A stretch of 64,000 nt of DNA from Nitrosomonas cryotolerans ATCC 49181 (GTDB taxonomy: Bacteria; Pseudomonadota; Gammaproteobacteria; Burkholderiales; Nitrosomonadaceae). Both the position numbers and the translations under genes were made by a program. Below the pieces are notes generated by a model, which ran no database searches, was not told the DNA's origin, and was given only the letters and a program-made list of their open reading frames with translations. The DNA lies in NCBI RefSeq assembly GCF_900143275.1, contig NZ_FSRO01000001.1, positions 1,240,001 to 1,304,000 on the forward strand, given 5' to 3'. Numbering within the stretch: position 1 is the stretch's first letter; every line of letters begins with the position of its first letter. Of this stretch, positions 49,359-57,640 are shown piece after piece.

Positions 49359-50591
49359 ATGAAGCAGATTATACGCAAAGCCTTTAAATCTCGACTCAAT
49401 CCAAATTCTGACCAAGTACAGAAGATGGTTGAGTTTGCAGGTGCTAATCGGTTTGTTTGGAATAAAGCCTTAGCAATGAATCTGTTCAGATTAGAGCAGA
49501 AACAGCCATTGCTTTGGTACAACGAGTTGTCATTTTGGCTAAAGCTATGGAAATCCTCAGAAGATTATGGATTTCTAAAAACCGTTCATTCTCAACCGTT
49601 GCAACAAGCCTTAAAAAACTTAGAAAAAGCGTTCAAAGACGGTTTTGATAAAAAACAGCCTTTAAAACGGATTCCAAAATTCAAGAAAAAAGGTTTGAGT
49701 GACAGCTTTCGTTATCCACAAGGATTTAAGCTGGAGCAAGAGTCTAGCAAAGTGTTCTTGCCTAAAATCGGTTGGGTGAAATATCGTAATTCACGCCAAG
49801 TCATTGGTGACGTTAAAAATATGACGATTTCCCGTAAAGGCGGTTATTGGTACGTGTCGATTCAGACTGAGTACGAGACCGAGCTAAAGCGTCATAGCTC
49901 AACCAGTATGATTGGTGTTGATATGGGCGTTACCCGCTTTGCAACCTTGTCAGACGGCTCATACGTAGAACCTTTAAACAGTTTCAGAAAGTTATCAAAG
50001 AAACTGGCTTTTGAACAGCGTAAGCTGTCTAAAAAAGTCCGTTTCTCTGCTAACTGGAAAAAGCAGAAACAAATCATTACCCGACTGCATGAGCGTATTG
50101 CCAATGCTCGTTTAGACTTCTTACACAAAACCTCAACCGAAATCAGCAAAAATCACGCAATGGTCGTAGTTGAGAATTTAAAGATAGGAAACATGTCTAA
50201 GAGTGCCAAGGGCAGTGTTGAAAAGCATGGTAAAAACGTCAAAGCGAAATCGGGTCTAAACAAATCCATTCTTGACCAAGGATGGGGAATGTTCGTTTCG
50301 TTTTTGGAGTATAAACAGGCTTGTTCAGGCGGGGATGTATTGAAGGTAAACCCTCAATACACCTCTCAAACCTGCCCTAGATGTCAACATGTTAGTCGTG
50401 ACAATCGCAAAAGCCAAAGTGCTTTTGAATGTACAGAATGTGGATTTAAAGCCAATGCCGACTTGGTAGGTGCCTTGAATGTACTTGAGCGAGGACATCG
50501 CTTGTTAGCCTGTGGAGTTGAAACGTTAGTTTCGTCTAAAAAGCAGGAACCAGTAGGCAGTAGCAATACAAACCTACTCTTAACGGCTTAA
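49359..50591 (+). CDS. tnpB: TnpB RNA-guided nuclease (IS605 family)
   Basis: The 410-residue protein is a full-length TnpB. RuvC-I Asp is in IGVDMGVTRFATL, RuvC-II Glu in VVVENLKIGNM and RuvC-III Asp in NADLVGALNVLERG. A four-Cys zinc finger (CPRCQHVSRDNRKSQSAFECTEC) sits between II and III. The start is ATG 49359 (MKQIIRKAFKSRLNPNSDQ); upstream frame overlaps tnpA and is not conserved. TnpB is known to cut DNA guided by an omega RNA from the element's right end and is the ancestor of Cas12. All catalytic residues are kept although its partner tnpA is broken. Confidence 0.93.
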   Translation: MKQIIRKAFKSRLNPNSDQVQKMVEFAGANRFVWNKALAMNLFRLEQKQPLLWYNELSFWLKLWKSSEDYGFLKTVHSQPLQQALKNLEKAFKDGFDKKQPLKRIPKFKKKGLSDSFRYPQGFKLEQESSKVFLPKIGWVKYRNSRQVIGDVKNMTISRKGGYWYVSIQTEYETELKRHSSTSMIGVDMGVTRFATLSDGSYVEPLNSFRKLSKKLAFEQRKLSKKVRFSANWKKQKQIITRLHERIANARLDFLHKTSTEISKNHAMVVVENLKIGNMSKSAKGSVEKHGKNVKAKSGLNKSILDQGWGMFVSFLEYKQACSGGDVLKVNPQYTSQTCPRCQHVSRDNRKSQSAFECTECGFKANADLVGALNVLERGHRLLACGVETLVSSKKQEPVGSSNTNLLLTA

Positions 50592-50637
50592 TAAATCGCT
50601 AGGAATCCCCTTCGTTTAGGAAGGGGAGGATGTCAAA
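50480..50637 (+). ncRNA. Candidate omega (re)RNA of TnpB
   Basis: In this family the guide RNA comes from the 3' part of tnpB and the right end. Here the CCCCTTC/GAAGGGG hairpin and GAGGATGTCAA would be the scaffold 3' end, and the host flank from about 50638 the guide. The 5' limit is a guess. Inferred from the family, not read from a promoter. Confidence 0.35.
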
Positions 50638-50692
50638 ATTGGATCAATGCATCGGCAAGGGTCATTTCCAGTAAACTATCCGCTCGATCGAT

Positions 50693-51394
50693 TCATTGGA
50701 ATCGGGCGCGTGAGAGAGTCTGATTGGATTCAGGGAGCGCTCTTGCGATAATCCAGCTGCTGATTTCCCTGGCACCACATTTGCGTAATACTTTCGCCAG
50801 TTCGTTCAGCGTTGCGCCGGTCGTCATGACGTCATCCACCACAGCAATATGTTTGCCGGATAGATCCATTTCACAACTGAATGCATTACGTATATTTTTT
50901 TTGCGTGCTTTCCAGGTCAGCCCGGTTTGGGAAGGCGTATCCCTGACCCGTTTGCAAGCATCATATAACAAAGTGATCTGATATTGTTTTGCAATATGGC
51001 GGCTGATCTCCACGGCTTGATTAAAACCCCTTTCTTTTAATCTTGCCGGATGTAGCGGCATGGGCACGATAAAATCCGGTGGTGTCGAAATAGCCAACTG
51101 TTCAATCAGCAGCTCCGCCAGAATCGGTGTGATGGCGAGATTGCTCCGATATTTAAGCGCGTGTATCAGTGCATCAACAGGGAAGGCATAACGCAATGCA
51201 GCAATGGCGCGGGTAAAGGCAGGTGGTTTTGCCAGGCAAGCGCCACACCGGTGTGACGCGGTAATCGGCAATAAGCAGTTGGAGCAGCGATTGGCAGGCA
51301 GTTGCGGCAAACTATGGTAACAAGGCTCGCAAAAATTCCGGTTGCTGGCTATATCGCAGAGTAAACAATTTTTCTGTAAAAACACTTGCATCAT
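50693..51394 (-). CDS. comF: ComF family phosphoribosyltransferase-like protein
   Basis: The 233-residue protein has an N-terminal zinc-binding double ribbon (CLLCDIASNRNFCEPC, then CSNC and CGAC) and a type I phosphoribosyltransferase fold with the PRPP loop HIAVVDDVMTTGATL. ComF proteins are needed for uptake and cytoplasmic handling of transforming DNA. The type IV pilus genes on the other side of the IS fit a competence role, but competence of this organism is unknown. Confidence 0.9.
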   Translation of the reverse strand: MMQVFLQKNCLLCDIASNRNFCEPCYHSLPQLPANRCSNCLLPITASHRCGACLAKPPAFTRAIAALRYAFPVDALIHALKYRSNLAITPILAELLIEQLAISTPPDFIVPMPLHPARLKERGFNQAVEISRHIAKQYQITLLYDACKRVRDTPSQTGLTWKARKKNIRNAFSCEMDLSGKHIAVVDDVMTTGATLNELAKVLRKCGAREISSWIIARALPESNQTLSRARFQ

Positions 51395-51429
51395 ATTTAA
51401 TCAGATGTTTAAGCAATTCAAAAGATAAA

Positions 51430-51458
51430 TTGACAACAGAAGCTAAATAATTGATCAT
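51430..51458 (+). promoter_or_regulatory. Promoter of the bio operon
   Basis: A perfect TTGACA (51430-51435) with 17-bp spacing to GATCAT (51453-51458, 4/6 of consensus), 69 bp before bioB. No inverted repeat like the E. coli BirA operator was found near it. Confidence 0.5.
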
Positions 51459-51526
51459 TCTACCTATTTATGTAGACGGGATCATCAGTACCCCGATTAC
51501 GAATTAACAGAGGAGTCGGTAATCGT

Positions 51527-52525
51527 ATGAGTCAACTCACCCCCAGCTTAACAGAGCCGCAACCAGATAGCCTGTCTCATATCCCTGACAGTACATCGTC
51601 CTGGAGTGTTTCCCAGATTCAGGCATTATTGGAATCTCCCTTTAATGATCTGATCTATCGTGCACAGAGAGTCCACCGCCAATATCACGATGCCAATGCA
51701 GTGCAGTTATCCACGCTCATCTCTGTCAAAACGGGCGGCTGCCCTGAAGACTGTGGTTATTGTCCGCAAGCAGCCCGTTATCATACCGGTGTTGATAATC
51801 AAGACATGCTCCCGCTGGATGAAATTATCTCAGCGGCAACCGCAGCTAAACAACAGGGCGCGACCCGATTTTGCATGGGGGCCGCCTGGCGTGGTCCCAA
51901 GCAGCGTGATATTGATAAGATGACAAAGATCATCGGTGAAGTGAAGGCACTGGGGCTCGAGACCTGTGCGACGCTGGGCATGTTGAAACCGGGGCAAGCC
52001 AAACAACTGAGTCAGGCCGGATTGGATTATTACAATCATAATCTCGATACGGAACCGGAATTTTACGGTGAGATCATTACAACGCGGAATTATCAGGATC
52101 GCCTTGATACCTTGGAAGAAGTGCGCGGCGCAGGCATTAATGTCTGTTGCGGTGGTATTGTGGGAATGGGAGAATCCCGTGGTACGCGGGCTGGATTGAT
52201 TGCACAACTGGCGAATCTGGACCCTTATCCGGAGTCTGTGCCGATTAATCATCTGGTGCAGGTTGAGGGTACACCCCTATACGGAACGGAAGAACTGGAT
52301 CCATTTGAATTTGTACGGACGATAGCGGCCGCACGGATTACGATGCCCAAAGCGATGGTACGATTATCTGCTGGCCGGCGTGAGATGTCGGAGGCGATAC
52401 AGGCATTATGTTTCCTGGCGGGTGCCAATTCTATTTTTTATGGTGACAAACTGCTGACAACCGGTAATCCGGAAACGGAACGTGATCGCGCCCTGTTTGA
52501 TAAGCTGGGACTGCGTTCGCTGTAA
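51527..52525 (+). CDS. bioB: Biotin synthase
   Basis: The 332-residue radical-SAM enzyme inserts sulfur into dethiobiotin. The [4Fe-4S] motif is [12 protein letters not shown] and the second cluster region includes RLSAGRREM. An AGAGGAG site lies upstream of the ATG at 51527. First gene of bioBFHCD; 5 bp before bioF. Confidence 0.96.
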   Translation: MSQLTPSLTEPQPDSLSHIPDSTSSWSVSQIQALLESPFNDLIYRAQRVHRQYHDANAVQLSTLISVKTGGCPEDCGYCPQAARYHTGVDNQDMLPLDEIISAATAAKQQGATRFCMGAAWRGPKQRDIDKMTKIIGEVKALGLETCATLGMLKPGQAKQLSQAGLDYYNHNLDTEPEFYGEIITTRNYQDRLDTLEEVRGAGINVCCGGIVGMGESRGTRAGLIAQLANLDPYPESVPINHLVQVEGTPLYGTEELDPFEFVRTIAAARITMPKAMVRLSAGRREMSEAIQALCFLAGANSIFYGDKLLTTGNPETERDRALFDKLGLRSL

Positions 52526-52530
52526 CCACC

Positions 52531-53697
52531 ATGTATTCGGATCTCGTTGAGCGCTTGCGTGTTCGGGAAGAAAAAGGACTGCGCCGCGTCCGGCGAACAA
52601 TTGAAGGTCCTCAGGATACCCATGTCTCCATAGCGGGGCGCGAATATCTGGCATTTTGCAGTAATGATTACCTGGGTTTAGCGAATCATCCTGAGCTGAT
52701 TGAATCCGCTTGTCAGGGCGTGCGACGATATGGTGTGGGGGCAGGTGCTTCGCATCTGATTAATGGCCATTCTTCAGCTCATCATGAACTGGAGCAGGCA
52801 CTCGCCCGTTTTACGGGCTTTCCCGAAGCGTTATTGTTTTCCACCGGATATATGGCCAATATGGGCGTTGTTACCGCTCTGTTGGGGCGCGGCGATGCCG
52901 TGTTTGCTGACCGGCTTAACCATGCTTCGCTCAATGATGCGGCATTATTGTCGCGTGCGAAACTGATCCGCTATCCGCATCTTGACTTAACTGCGTTAGA
53001 ACGGCGATTGGCGATGTCACCAGCCCGCCGTAAGCTCGTTGTGACAGATGCAGTGTTCAGTATGGATGGCGATATTGCGCCGGTTGATCAATTACAGGCG
53101 CTCTGTGAAAAATATCAAGCCTGGTTGTTGTTGGATGATGCGCATGGTTTTGGCGTGCTGGGCAAGCAGGGTAGGGGTGTCTTGTTTTCTGCCAGTCAGG
53201 CTCGTGCCCATTCGCCCAATATTATTTATATGGCTACGCTGGGTAAGTCTGCGGGTGTTTTTGGCGCATTTGTAGCCGCACGATCAGAGCTCATTGAAAC
53301 CTTGATTCAGTCTGCGCGCAGCTATATTTATACGACCGCGACGCCGGCATTGTTGCCCTGCACCTTGTTGACCAGCCTTCGGTTAATTGAACAGGATGAA
53401 TGGCGGCGCGAGCAGCTAAGCCGGCATATCGTCCAGCTGAAACAGGCATTACAGTCACTTTGCTGGCCATTGCAGCCGTCTACGACGCCCATCCAGCCTT
53501 TAATGATCGGTGCCAGCGATGCAGCCCTGCGAATCAGTGACGGATTGCGTGAGCAGGGTATACTGGTGCCGGCTATTCGCCCGCCTACAGTCCCTTTGGG
53601 TGCGGCGCGACTGCGCATTTCTTTATCCGCTTCACATACGCCAGCGGATATCGAGCGGTTGGCAAACGCGCTATGGCAGCTGGCCAAAGCGGGTTGA
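52531..53697 (+). CDS. bioF: 8-amino-7-oxononanoate synthase
   Basis: The 388-residue PLP enzyme condenses pimeloyl-ACP and alanine. FCSNDYLGLANHP at the N-terminus, LLDDAHGFGVLG and the PLP lysine in ATLGKSAGVFGAF are diagnostic. It follows bioB by 5 bp. Confidence 0.95.
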   Translation: MYSDLVERLRVREEKGLRRVRRTIEGPQDTHVSIAGREYLAFCSNDYLGLANHPELIESACQGVRRYGVGAGASHLINGHSSAHHELEQALARFTGFPEALLFSTGYMANMGVVTALLGRGDAVFADRLNHASLNDAALLSRAKLIRYPHLDLTALERRLAMSPARRKLVVTDAVFSMDGDIAPVDQLQALCEKYQAWLLLDDAHGFGVLGKQGRGVLFSASQARAHSPNIIYMATLGKSAGVFGAFVAARSELIETLIQSARSYIYTTATPALLPCTLLTSLRLIEQDEWRREQLSRHIVQLKQALQSLCWPLQPSTTPIQPLMIGASDAALRISDGLREQGILVPAIRPPTVPLGAARLRISLSASHTPADIERLANALWQLAKAG

Positions 53698-53756
53698 AAG
53701 AGAGTTGAGAGGGAATTAAATGGGATATTGTCTGTTAATCGATAGAGACCAATAGC

Positions 53757-54530
53757 TTGAGCAAGATACACGTTGAATCATTGGGCCAGGGCCCCGATCT
53801 TGTTTTATTACACGGCTGGGCCATGCACGGCGGTATCTGGGGGGGCGTCCGCGATCGGCTGGCCGCCTGTTATCGCCTCCATTTGGTCGATCTCCCCGGG
53901 CATGGATTCAGCCCTGTGGGTGAATTTGGAACGCTGGAGCATATCGTCGAACTCGTGACAGCCGTTCTGCCTGAAAATGGTATTGTCTGCGGATGGTCAC
54001 TGGGTGGGCAGATAGCGATTGAACTGGCGCTGCGTGAGCCATTGCGTGTGAAGGCGCTGGCGCTGGTTGCGACCACGCCGTGTTTCGTCAATCGGGTGGA
54101 TTGGCAGTGGGGTATGGATAAAAAAATCCTGCAGCTGTTTATGGAGAATCTGGTTCAGAATTATGCGGCAACCATCAATCGGTTTCTAACTCTGCAGGTG
54201 AGTGGTGAAGTCGATGTAACCGCGACACTGGCTCAGCTGCGGAAAAACTTCTTTCGGCGTAATCAGCCCGATCATGAAGCGTTACAACAAGGACTGGAAA
54301 TTTTATTGACGAGTGATTTGCGTGAAAAACTGACGGCGATTACGCAACCGGTTTTATTGCTGCATGGTGAGAATGATGTGGTAACCAGCCCGGCTGCCGC
54401 GAGATGGATGCATGCGCAATTGCCCGATTCAAAACTGGTGATGTTGCCGCACTGTGGTCACGCCCCCTTTTTATCCTATCCTGAACAGTTTATAACGAGC
54501 CTATATGAATTACGATCACATTTTAGATAA
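53757..54530 (+). CDS. bioH: Pimeloyl-ACP methyl ester carboxylesterase
   Basis: The 257-residue alpha/beta hydrolase frees pimeloyl-ACP at the end of the BioC pathway. HGWAMHGGIW, nucleophile GWSLGGQ, Asp in GENDVVTSP and His in HCGHAPF form the expected triad. It starts at TTG (53757) without a strong Shine-Dalgarno, 59 bp after bioF. It overlaps bioC by 26 bp. Confidence 0.93.
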   Translation: MSKIHVESLGQGPDLVLLHGWAMHGGIWGGVRDRLAACYRLHLVDLPGHGFSPVGEFGTLEHIVELVTAVLPENGIVCGWSLGGQIAIELALREPLRVKALALVATTPCFVNRVDWQWGMDKKILQLFMENLVQNYAATINRFLTLQVSGEVDVTATLAQLRKNFFRRNQPDHEALQQGLEILLTSDLREKLTAITQPVLLLHGENDVVTSPAAARWMHAQLPDSKLVMLPHCGHAPFLSYPEQFITSLYELRSHFR

Positions 54531-55386
54531 ACGCCGGGTGCGCCATGCTTTCGCACAGGCGGCTGCCCATTATGATCAGGCCGCAGTGCTGCAACATGAA
54601 GTCAGTGATCGGATGCTGTCACGTCTGGATTACATTAAATACATGCCGGATACGATTCTCGATGCGGGTAGTGGCACCGGTTATGGTCATCGTAAATTAA
54701 GCCTACGCTATCCTGCCAGCCAGCTTCTGGCCGCTGATATTGCGTTACCCATGCTGTTACAGGCACGTCCTGCGGTTGCCAGGTGGCGGCAATGGCTGCC
54801 TGTGCGCCCGCGCAGCTCCCATTATCTCTGTGCTGACATCGAGCAATTGCCGCTTAAAAGCGCTTGTGTCGACATGATATGGTCAAATCTTGCGCTGCAA
54901 TGGTGTAATGATTTGAAACAGACTTTTGCCGAAATGAATCGTATTTTGCGTACGGATGGTCTGTTTATGTTCAGTACATTTGGGCCGGATACACTGAAAG
55001 AATTACGTCAGGCTTTCGCGCAGGCGGATGGCTATAGTCATGTCAATCGTTTTATGGATATGCATGATATTGGCGACTTATTGGTACATAACGGCTTTGC
55101 AACACCCGTGATGGATATGGAATACATGACATTAACCTATGATGATGTCATGAGTGTGATGCGTGATCTTAAGGCGATAGGTGCCCACAACGCCCTACAG
55201 GGCAGACGGCCGGGTTTGACCGGAAAAACGGTCTGGCGAAAGGCAACGGATCAGTACGAAAGTCTGCGTCAGGATGGCAGGTTGCCCGCTACCTTTGAAG
55301 TGATTTATGGCCACGCCTGGAAGCCGGCCTCCCGAAAATCGGTGTTGACACCGGAAACCCGAATGCAGCTGGGTCTTGAGCCATAG
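54505..55386 (+). CDS. bioC: Malonyl-ACP O-methyltransferase
   Basis: The 293-residue SAM-dependent methyltransferase starts biotin synthesis by methylating malonyl-ACP. The SAM loop is ILDAGSGTGYG and WSNLALQWCND is typical of BioC. Its ATG lies within bioH, so translation is coupled. Confidence 0.93.
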   Translation: MNYDHILDKRRVRHAFAQAAAHYDQAAVLQHEVSDRMLSRLDYIKYMPDTILDAGSGTGYGHRKLSLRYPASQLLAADIALPMLLQARPAVARWRQWLPVRPRSSHYLCADIEQLPLKSACVDMIWSNLALQWCNDLKQTFAEMNRILRTDGLFMFSTFGPDTLKELRQAFAQADGYSHVNRFMDMHDIGDLLVHNGFATPVMDMEYMTLTYDDVMSVMRDLKAIGAHNALQGRRPGLTGKTVWRKATDQYESLRQDGRLPATFEVIYGHAWKPASRKSVLTPETRMQLGLEP

Positions 55387-55397
55387 CCTTATCGCCG

Positions 55398-56087
55398 ATG
55401 GTCAGCAGTTATTTCGTGACGGGAACGGATACCCATATTGGTAAAACACGGGTCAGTTGTGCCTTGCTGCAGGCCTTTGCCGCCAGTGGCCGTAGTGTTG
55501 TGGGCATGAAGCCCGTTGTGGCTGGCTGTGAGGATGGGCGGTGGGCTGATGTCGATCTGCTGACCGCTGCCAGCACGGTTTCTGCGCCGCGCCACTCTGT
55601 CAATCCTTATGCTTTCGTGCCGCCTGTTTCCCCACATATTGGGGCAATACAAGCCGGCATTGAAATTGATCTGGCGGTTATTCAGCACGCTTACCGGCAA
55701 CTGCAGACGCTGGCTGAAGTGGTGATTATCGAGGGCGTGGGGGGATTTCGGGTTCCACTGAGTGAGCAATATGATGGCGCTGATCTCGCATGCAGGCTGG
55801 GTCTTCCGGTGATATTGGTGGTAGGGCTGCGGTTGGGTTGCCTGAATCATGCCTTGTTGACCGCACAGGCTATACAGGCCAGTGGATTACTGCTTGCGGG
55901 CTGGGTTGCCAATGGGATTGATCCGCATATGAGCGTACAGGAAGAAAATATGCGGACATTACAGCAGCGGCTGGATTGTCCCCTGCTGGGCCGGTTGCCC
56001 TTTGATGAGAATATGGGGGCCAGCTGTGCCGCCAGCCGATTGGATATTACCCGTCTGGTCGCTACTACGGGTCAGCTGCGTGAATAG
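55398..56087 (+). CDS. bioD: Dethiobiotin synthetase
   Basis: The 229-residue ATP-dependent enzyme closes the ureido ring of dethiobiotin. P-loop YFVTGTDTHIGKTRVSCAL, MKPVVAGCE and EGVGGFRVPL are present. Last gene of the operon. bioA, the step before BioD, is not in this window. Confidence 0.95.
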   Translation: MVSSYFVTGTDTHIGKTRVSCALLQAFAASGRSVVGMKPVVAGCEDGRWADVDLLTAASTVSAPRHSVNPYAFVPPVSPHIGAIQAGIEIDLAVIQHAYRQLQTLAEVVIIEGVGGFRVPLSEQYDGADLACRLGLPVILVVGLRLGCLNHALLTAQAIQASGLLLAGWVANGIDPHMSVQEENMRTLQQRLDCPLLGRLPFDENMGASCAASRLDITRLVATTGQLRE

Positions 56088-56142
56088 ATCAACGATGGTA
56101 GATCAGCGATGGTAGATCAGCGATGGTAGGTCAGCGATTGTG
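56087..56142 (+). repeat. 14-bp tandem repeat after bioD
   Basis: Four tandem units of GATCAGCGATGGTA begin on the last base of the bioD stop codon. Unit 1 has one change, units 2 and 3 (56101-56114, 56115-56128) are identical, and unit 4 is degenerate. A short minisatellite with possible copy-number variation. Confidence 0.8.
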
Positions 56143-56246
56143 CAGCGGGGCCAATCATTAGCGCTCTGCGCTGCATTGGTGTCCGTGTACCCTTTTTAAC
56201 CTGCTTGGCGGATATAGGATGCATCGAACTGGCACCGTCAGCAGCG

Positions 56247-57212
56247 TCAGATGGACAGCCTTGTTTTAAATTTTTCGGTTGCCCGGATCAGTTCGGCCTG
56301 AATGCCGGGTTCCCAGGCAGAATGTCCGGCCTGATCCACGATGATGTATTCTGCCTGTGGCCATGCCTGATGCAGGTCGTCGGCGCTGATGATGGGGCAG
56401 ACGGCGTCATAGCGGCCTTGTACAATGGTAGCGGGAATCTCGTGGAGTGTCTGAACCTGCTCCAGCAGATAATTTTCCGGCAGAAAAATGTTGTGACTAA
56501 AGTAGTGTGCTTCCATGCGCGCGAGTCCCAATGCGACCGTGTCATCTGAAAAATGCTGCATGATTTCCGGGTTGGGCAGTAATGTCGAGCAGGCCCCTTC
56601 ATAGCGACTCCAGGCCCGTGCTGCCGGCATATGTACCGCAGGGTCAGGGTGCATCAGGCGTTGGTAATAAGCATAGAGCAGTTGTTCTTGTTCTGTTGCG
56701 GACAGCGGAGCGACAAACTCGCGCCAGGCTTCAGGAAAAAAATGGCGTAACCCATATAAAAACCAGTCAATTTCTCTTTTCCGACACAGAAAAATACCGC
56801 GCAGAATAAAGCCCAGACAACGTTCCGGATGAGTCTCTCCATAGGCCAATGCCAGGGTGCTGCCCCAGGACCCACCAAAAACCAGCCACTTTTCAATATT
56901 GAGATATTGCCGTAATACTTCCAGGTCATTGATCAGGTGAGGCGTTGTATTATTGTGAATCTCACCCAAGGGCGTTGAGCGTCCCGCGCCACGCTGATCA
57001 TAAATAATGATACGGTAATGGTCGGGATCAAAAAAACGGCGATGTGAGGGCGATGCCCCGGCACCGGGTCCGCCATGAAGAAAAACGACCGGGATGCCCT
57101 GAGCGTTGCCGGATTGTTCCCAATACATCGTGTGGGTTTCGTCTAGCGATAACATTCCGCTATCATAGGGCTCAATTGCTGGGAAACATTCGGTACGGAA
57201 ATGATTATTCAT
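56247..57212 (-). CDS. pip: Proline iminopeptidase
   Basis: The 321-residue alpha/beta hydrolase removes N-terminal proline from peptides. HGGPGAGASPSHRRFFDP, IIYDQRGAGRSTP and the nucleophile in FGGSWGSTLALAYGE are diagnostic; the Asp is in VQGRYDAVCP and the His in QAGHSAWEPG. It faces the bio operon. Apparent plus-strand frames over it lack similarity. Confidence 0.95.
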   Translation of the reverse strand: MNNHFRTECFPAIEPYDSGMLSLDETHTMYWEQSGNAQGIPVVFLHGGPGAGASPSHRRFFDPDHYRIIIYDQRGAGRSTPLGEIHNNTTPHLINDLEVLRQYLNIEKWLVFGGSWGSTLALAYGETHPERCLGFILRGIFLCRKREIDWFLYGLRHFFPEAWREFVAPLSATEQEQLLYAYYQRLMHPDPAVHMPAARAWSRYEGACSTLLPNPEIMQHFSDDTVALGLARMEAHYFSHNIFLPENYLLEQVQTLHEIPATIVQGRYDAVCPIISADDLHQAWPQAEYIIVDQAGHSAWEPGIQAELIRATEKFKTRLSI

Positions 57213-57364
57213 GGCAGCGATGCGGGATGAATCCCTCCGGTCTCAGATTGTGTAAGAATAGCAGAACAAGACGGTAAACAGTACAGAGTTTAGGATTTGT
57301 ATGCCGGGTAGTTCTGGTATATTGCCGAATAAATGACCGATTGTATTCATATTATAAGGGTTGA

Positions 57365-57640
57365 ATGATGTCCCGTACTTCATTAGAGGAAGAAGAAATT
57401 TCCATGTTACGCAGCGAAATAGAAATACTCATGAATGAGCGTCAGAGCCTGCTGAATATTGTGGGTGCAGCCGCCGTATTTGTCGCCAATCTGGATAGCG
57501 ACGCTTTGCCGGATGATGCTTGTGAAGCGGCCAGGCTGCTCTCTAGTTCGTTGAATGACCTGCCCGAAGAAACGTTACGTGAGGCATTGGAAAAAATACA
57601 AGCAGAATTAGCTGGCGGTGAGCGAAGACAAGACCATTAA
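57365..57640 (+). CDS. Small acidic coiled-coil protein, unknown function
   Basis: The 91-residue protein is not recognised. Residues 5-35 (LEEEEISMLRSEIEILMNERQSLLNI) form a probable coiled coil, followed by an Ala-rich helix and an acidic C-terminal helix. No Cys, no membrane segment. Two adjacent ATGs (57365, 57368) are possible starts. It overlaps the patatin gene by 23 bp, so the two are probably cotranslated, which supports it as a real gene. Confidence 0.65.
   Translation: MMSRTSLEEEEISMLRSEIEILMNERQSLLNIVGAAAVFVANLDSDALPDDACEAARLLSSSLNDLPEETLREALEKIQAELAGGERRQDH

Larger units (their letters stand above)
48760..50637. mobile_element. IS200/IS605-family element, ends approximate
   Basis: Divergent tnpA (minus, broken) and tnpB (plus, intact) are framed by the subterminal hairpins of this family. 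The left one is CGTCC/GGGCG with a TTCA loop (48777-48791). The right one is CCCCTTC/GAAGGGG (50607-50613, 50620-50626), followed by GAGGATGTCAA, where the right end probably falls. Single-strand transposons of this family leave no target duplication and have no terminal inverted repeats. The left boundary was not fixed. An 89-bp MITE copy lies inside. Confidence 0.8.

Noticed and set aside
50641-50692. Remnant of a gene between comF and the IS (minus strand, short open frame)
   Set aside because: The open stretch is only about 18 codons, resembles no known protein and has no start signal.
55389-55850. Minus-strand frame of 153 codons over bioD
   Set aside because: His/Gln-rich antisense shadow of bioD with no recognisable domain.
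56205-56549. Plus-strand frame of 114 codons over pip
   Set aside because: Shadow of the proline iminopeptidase gene, which has full motifs on the other strand.
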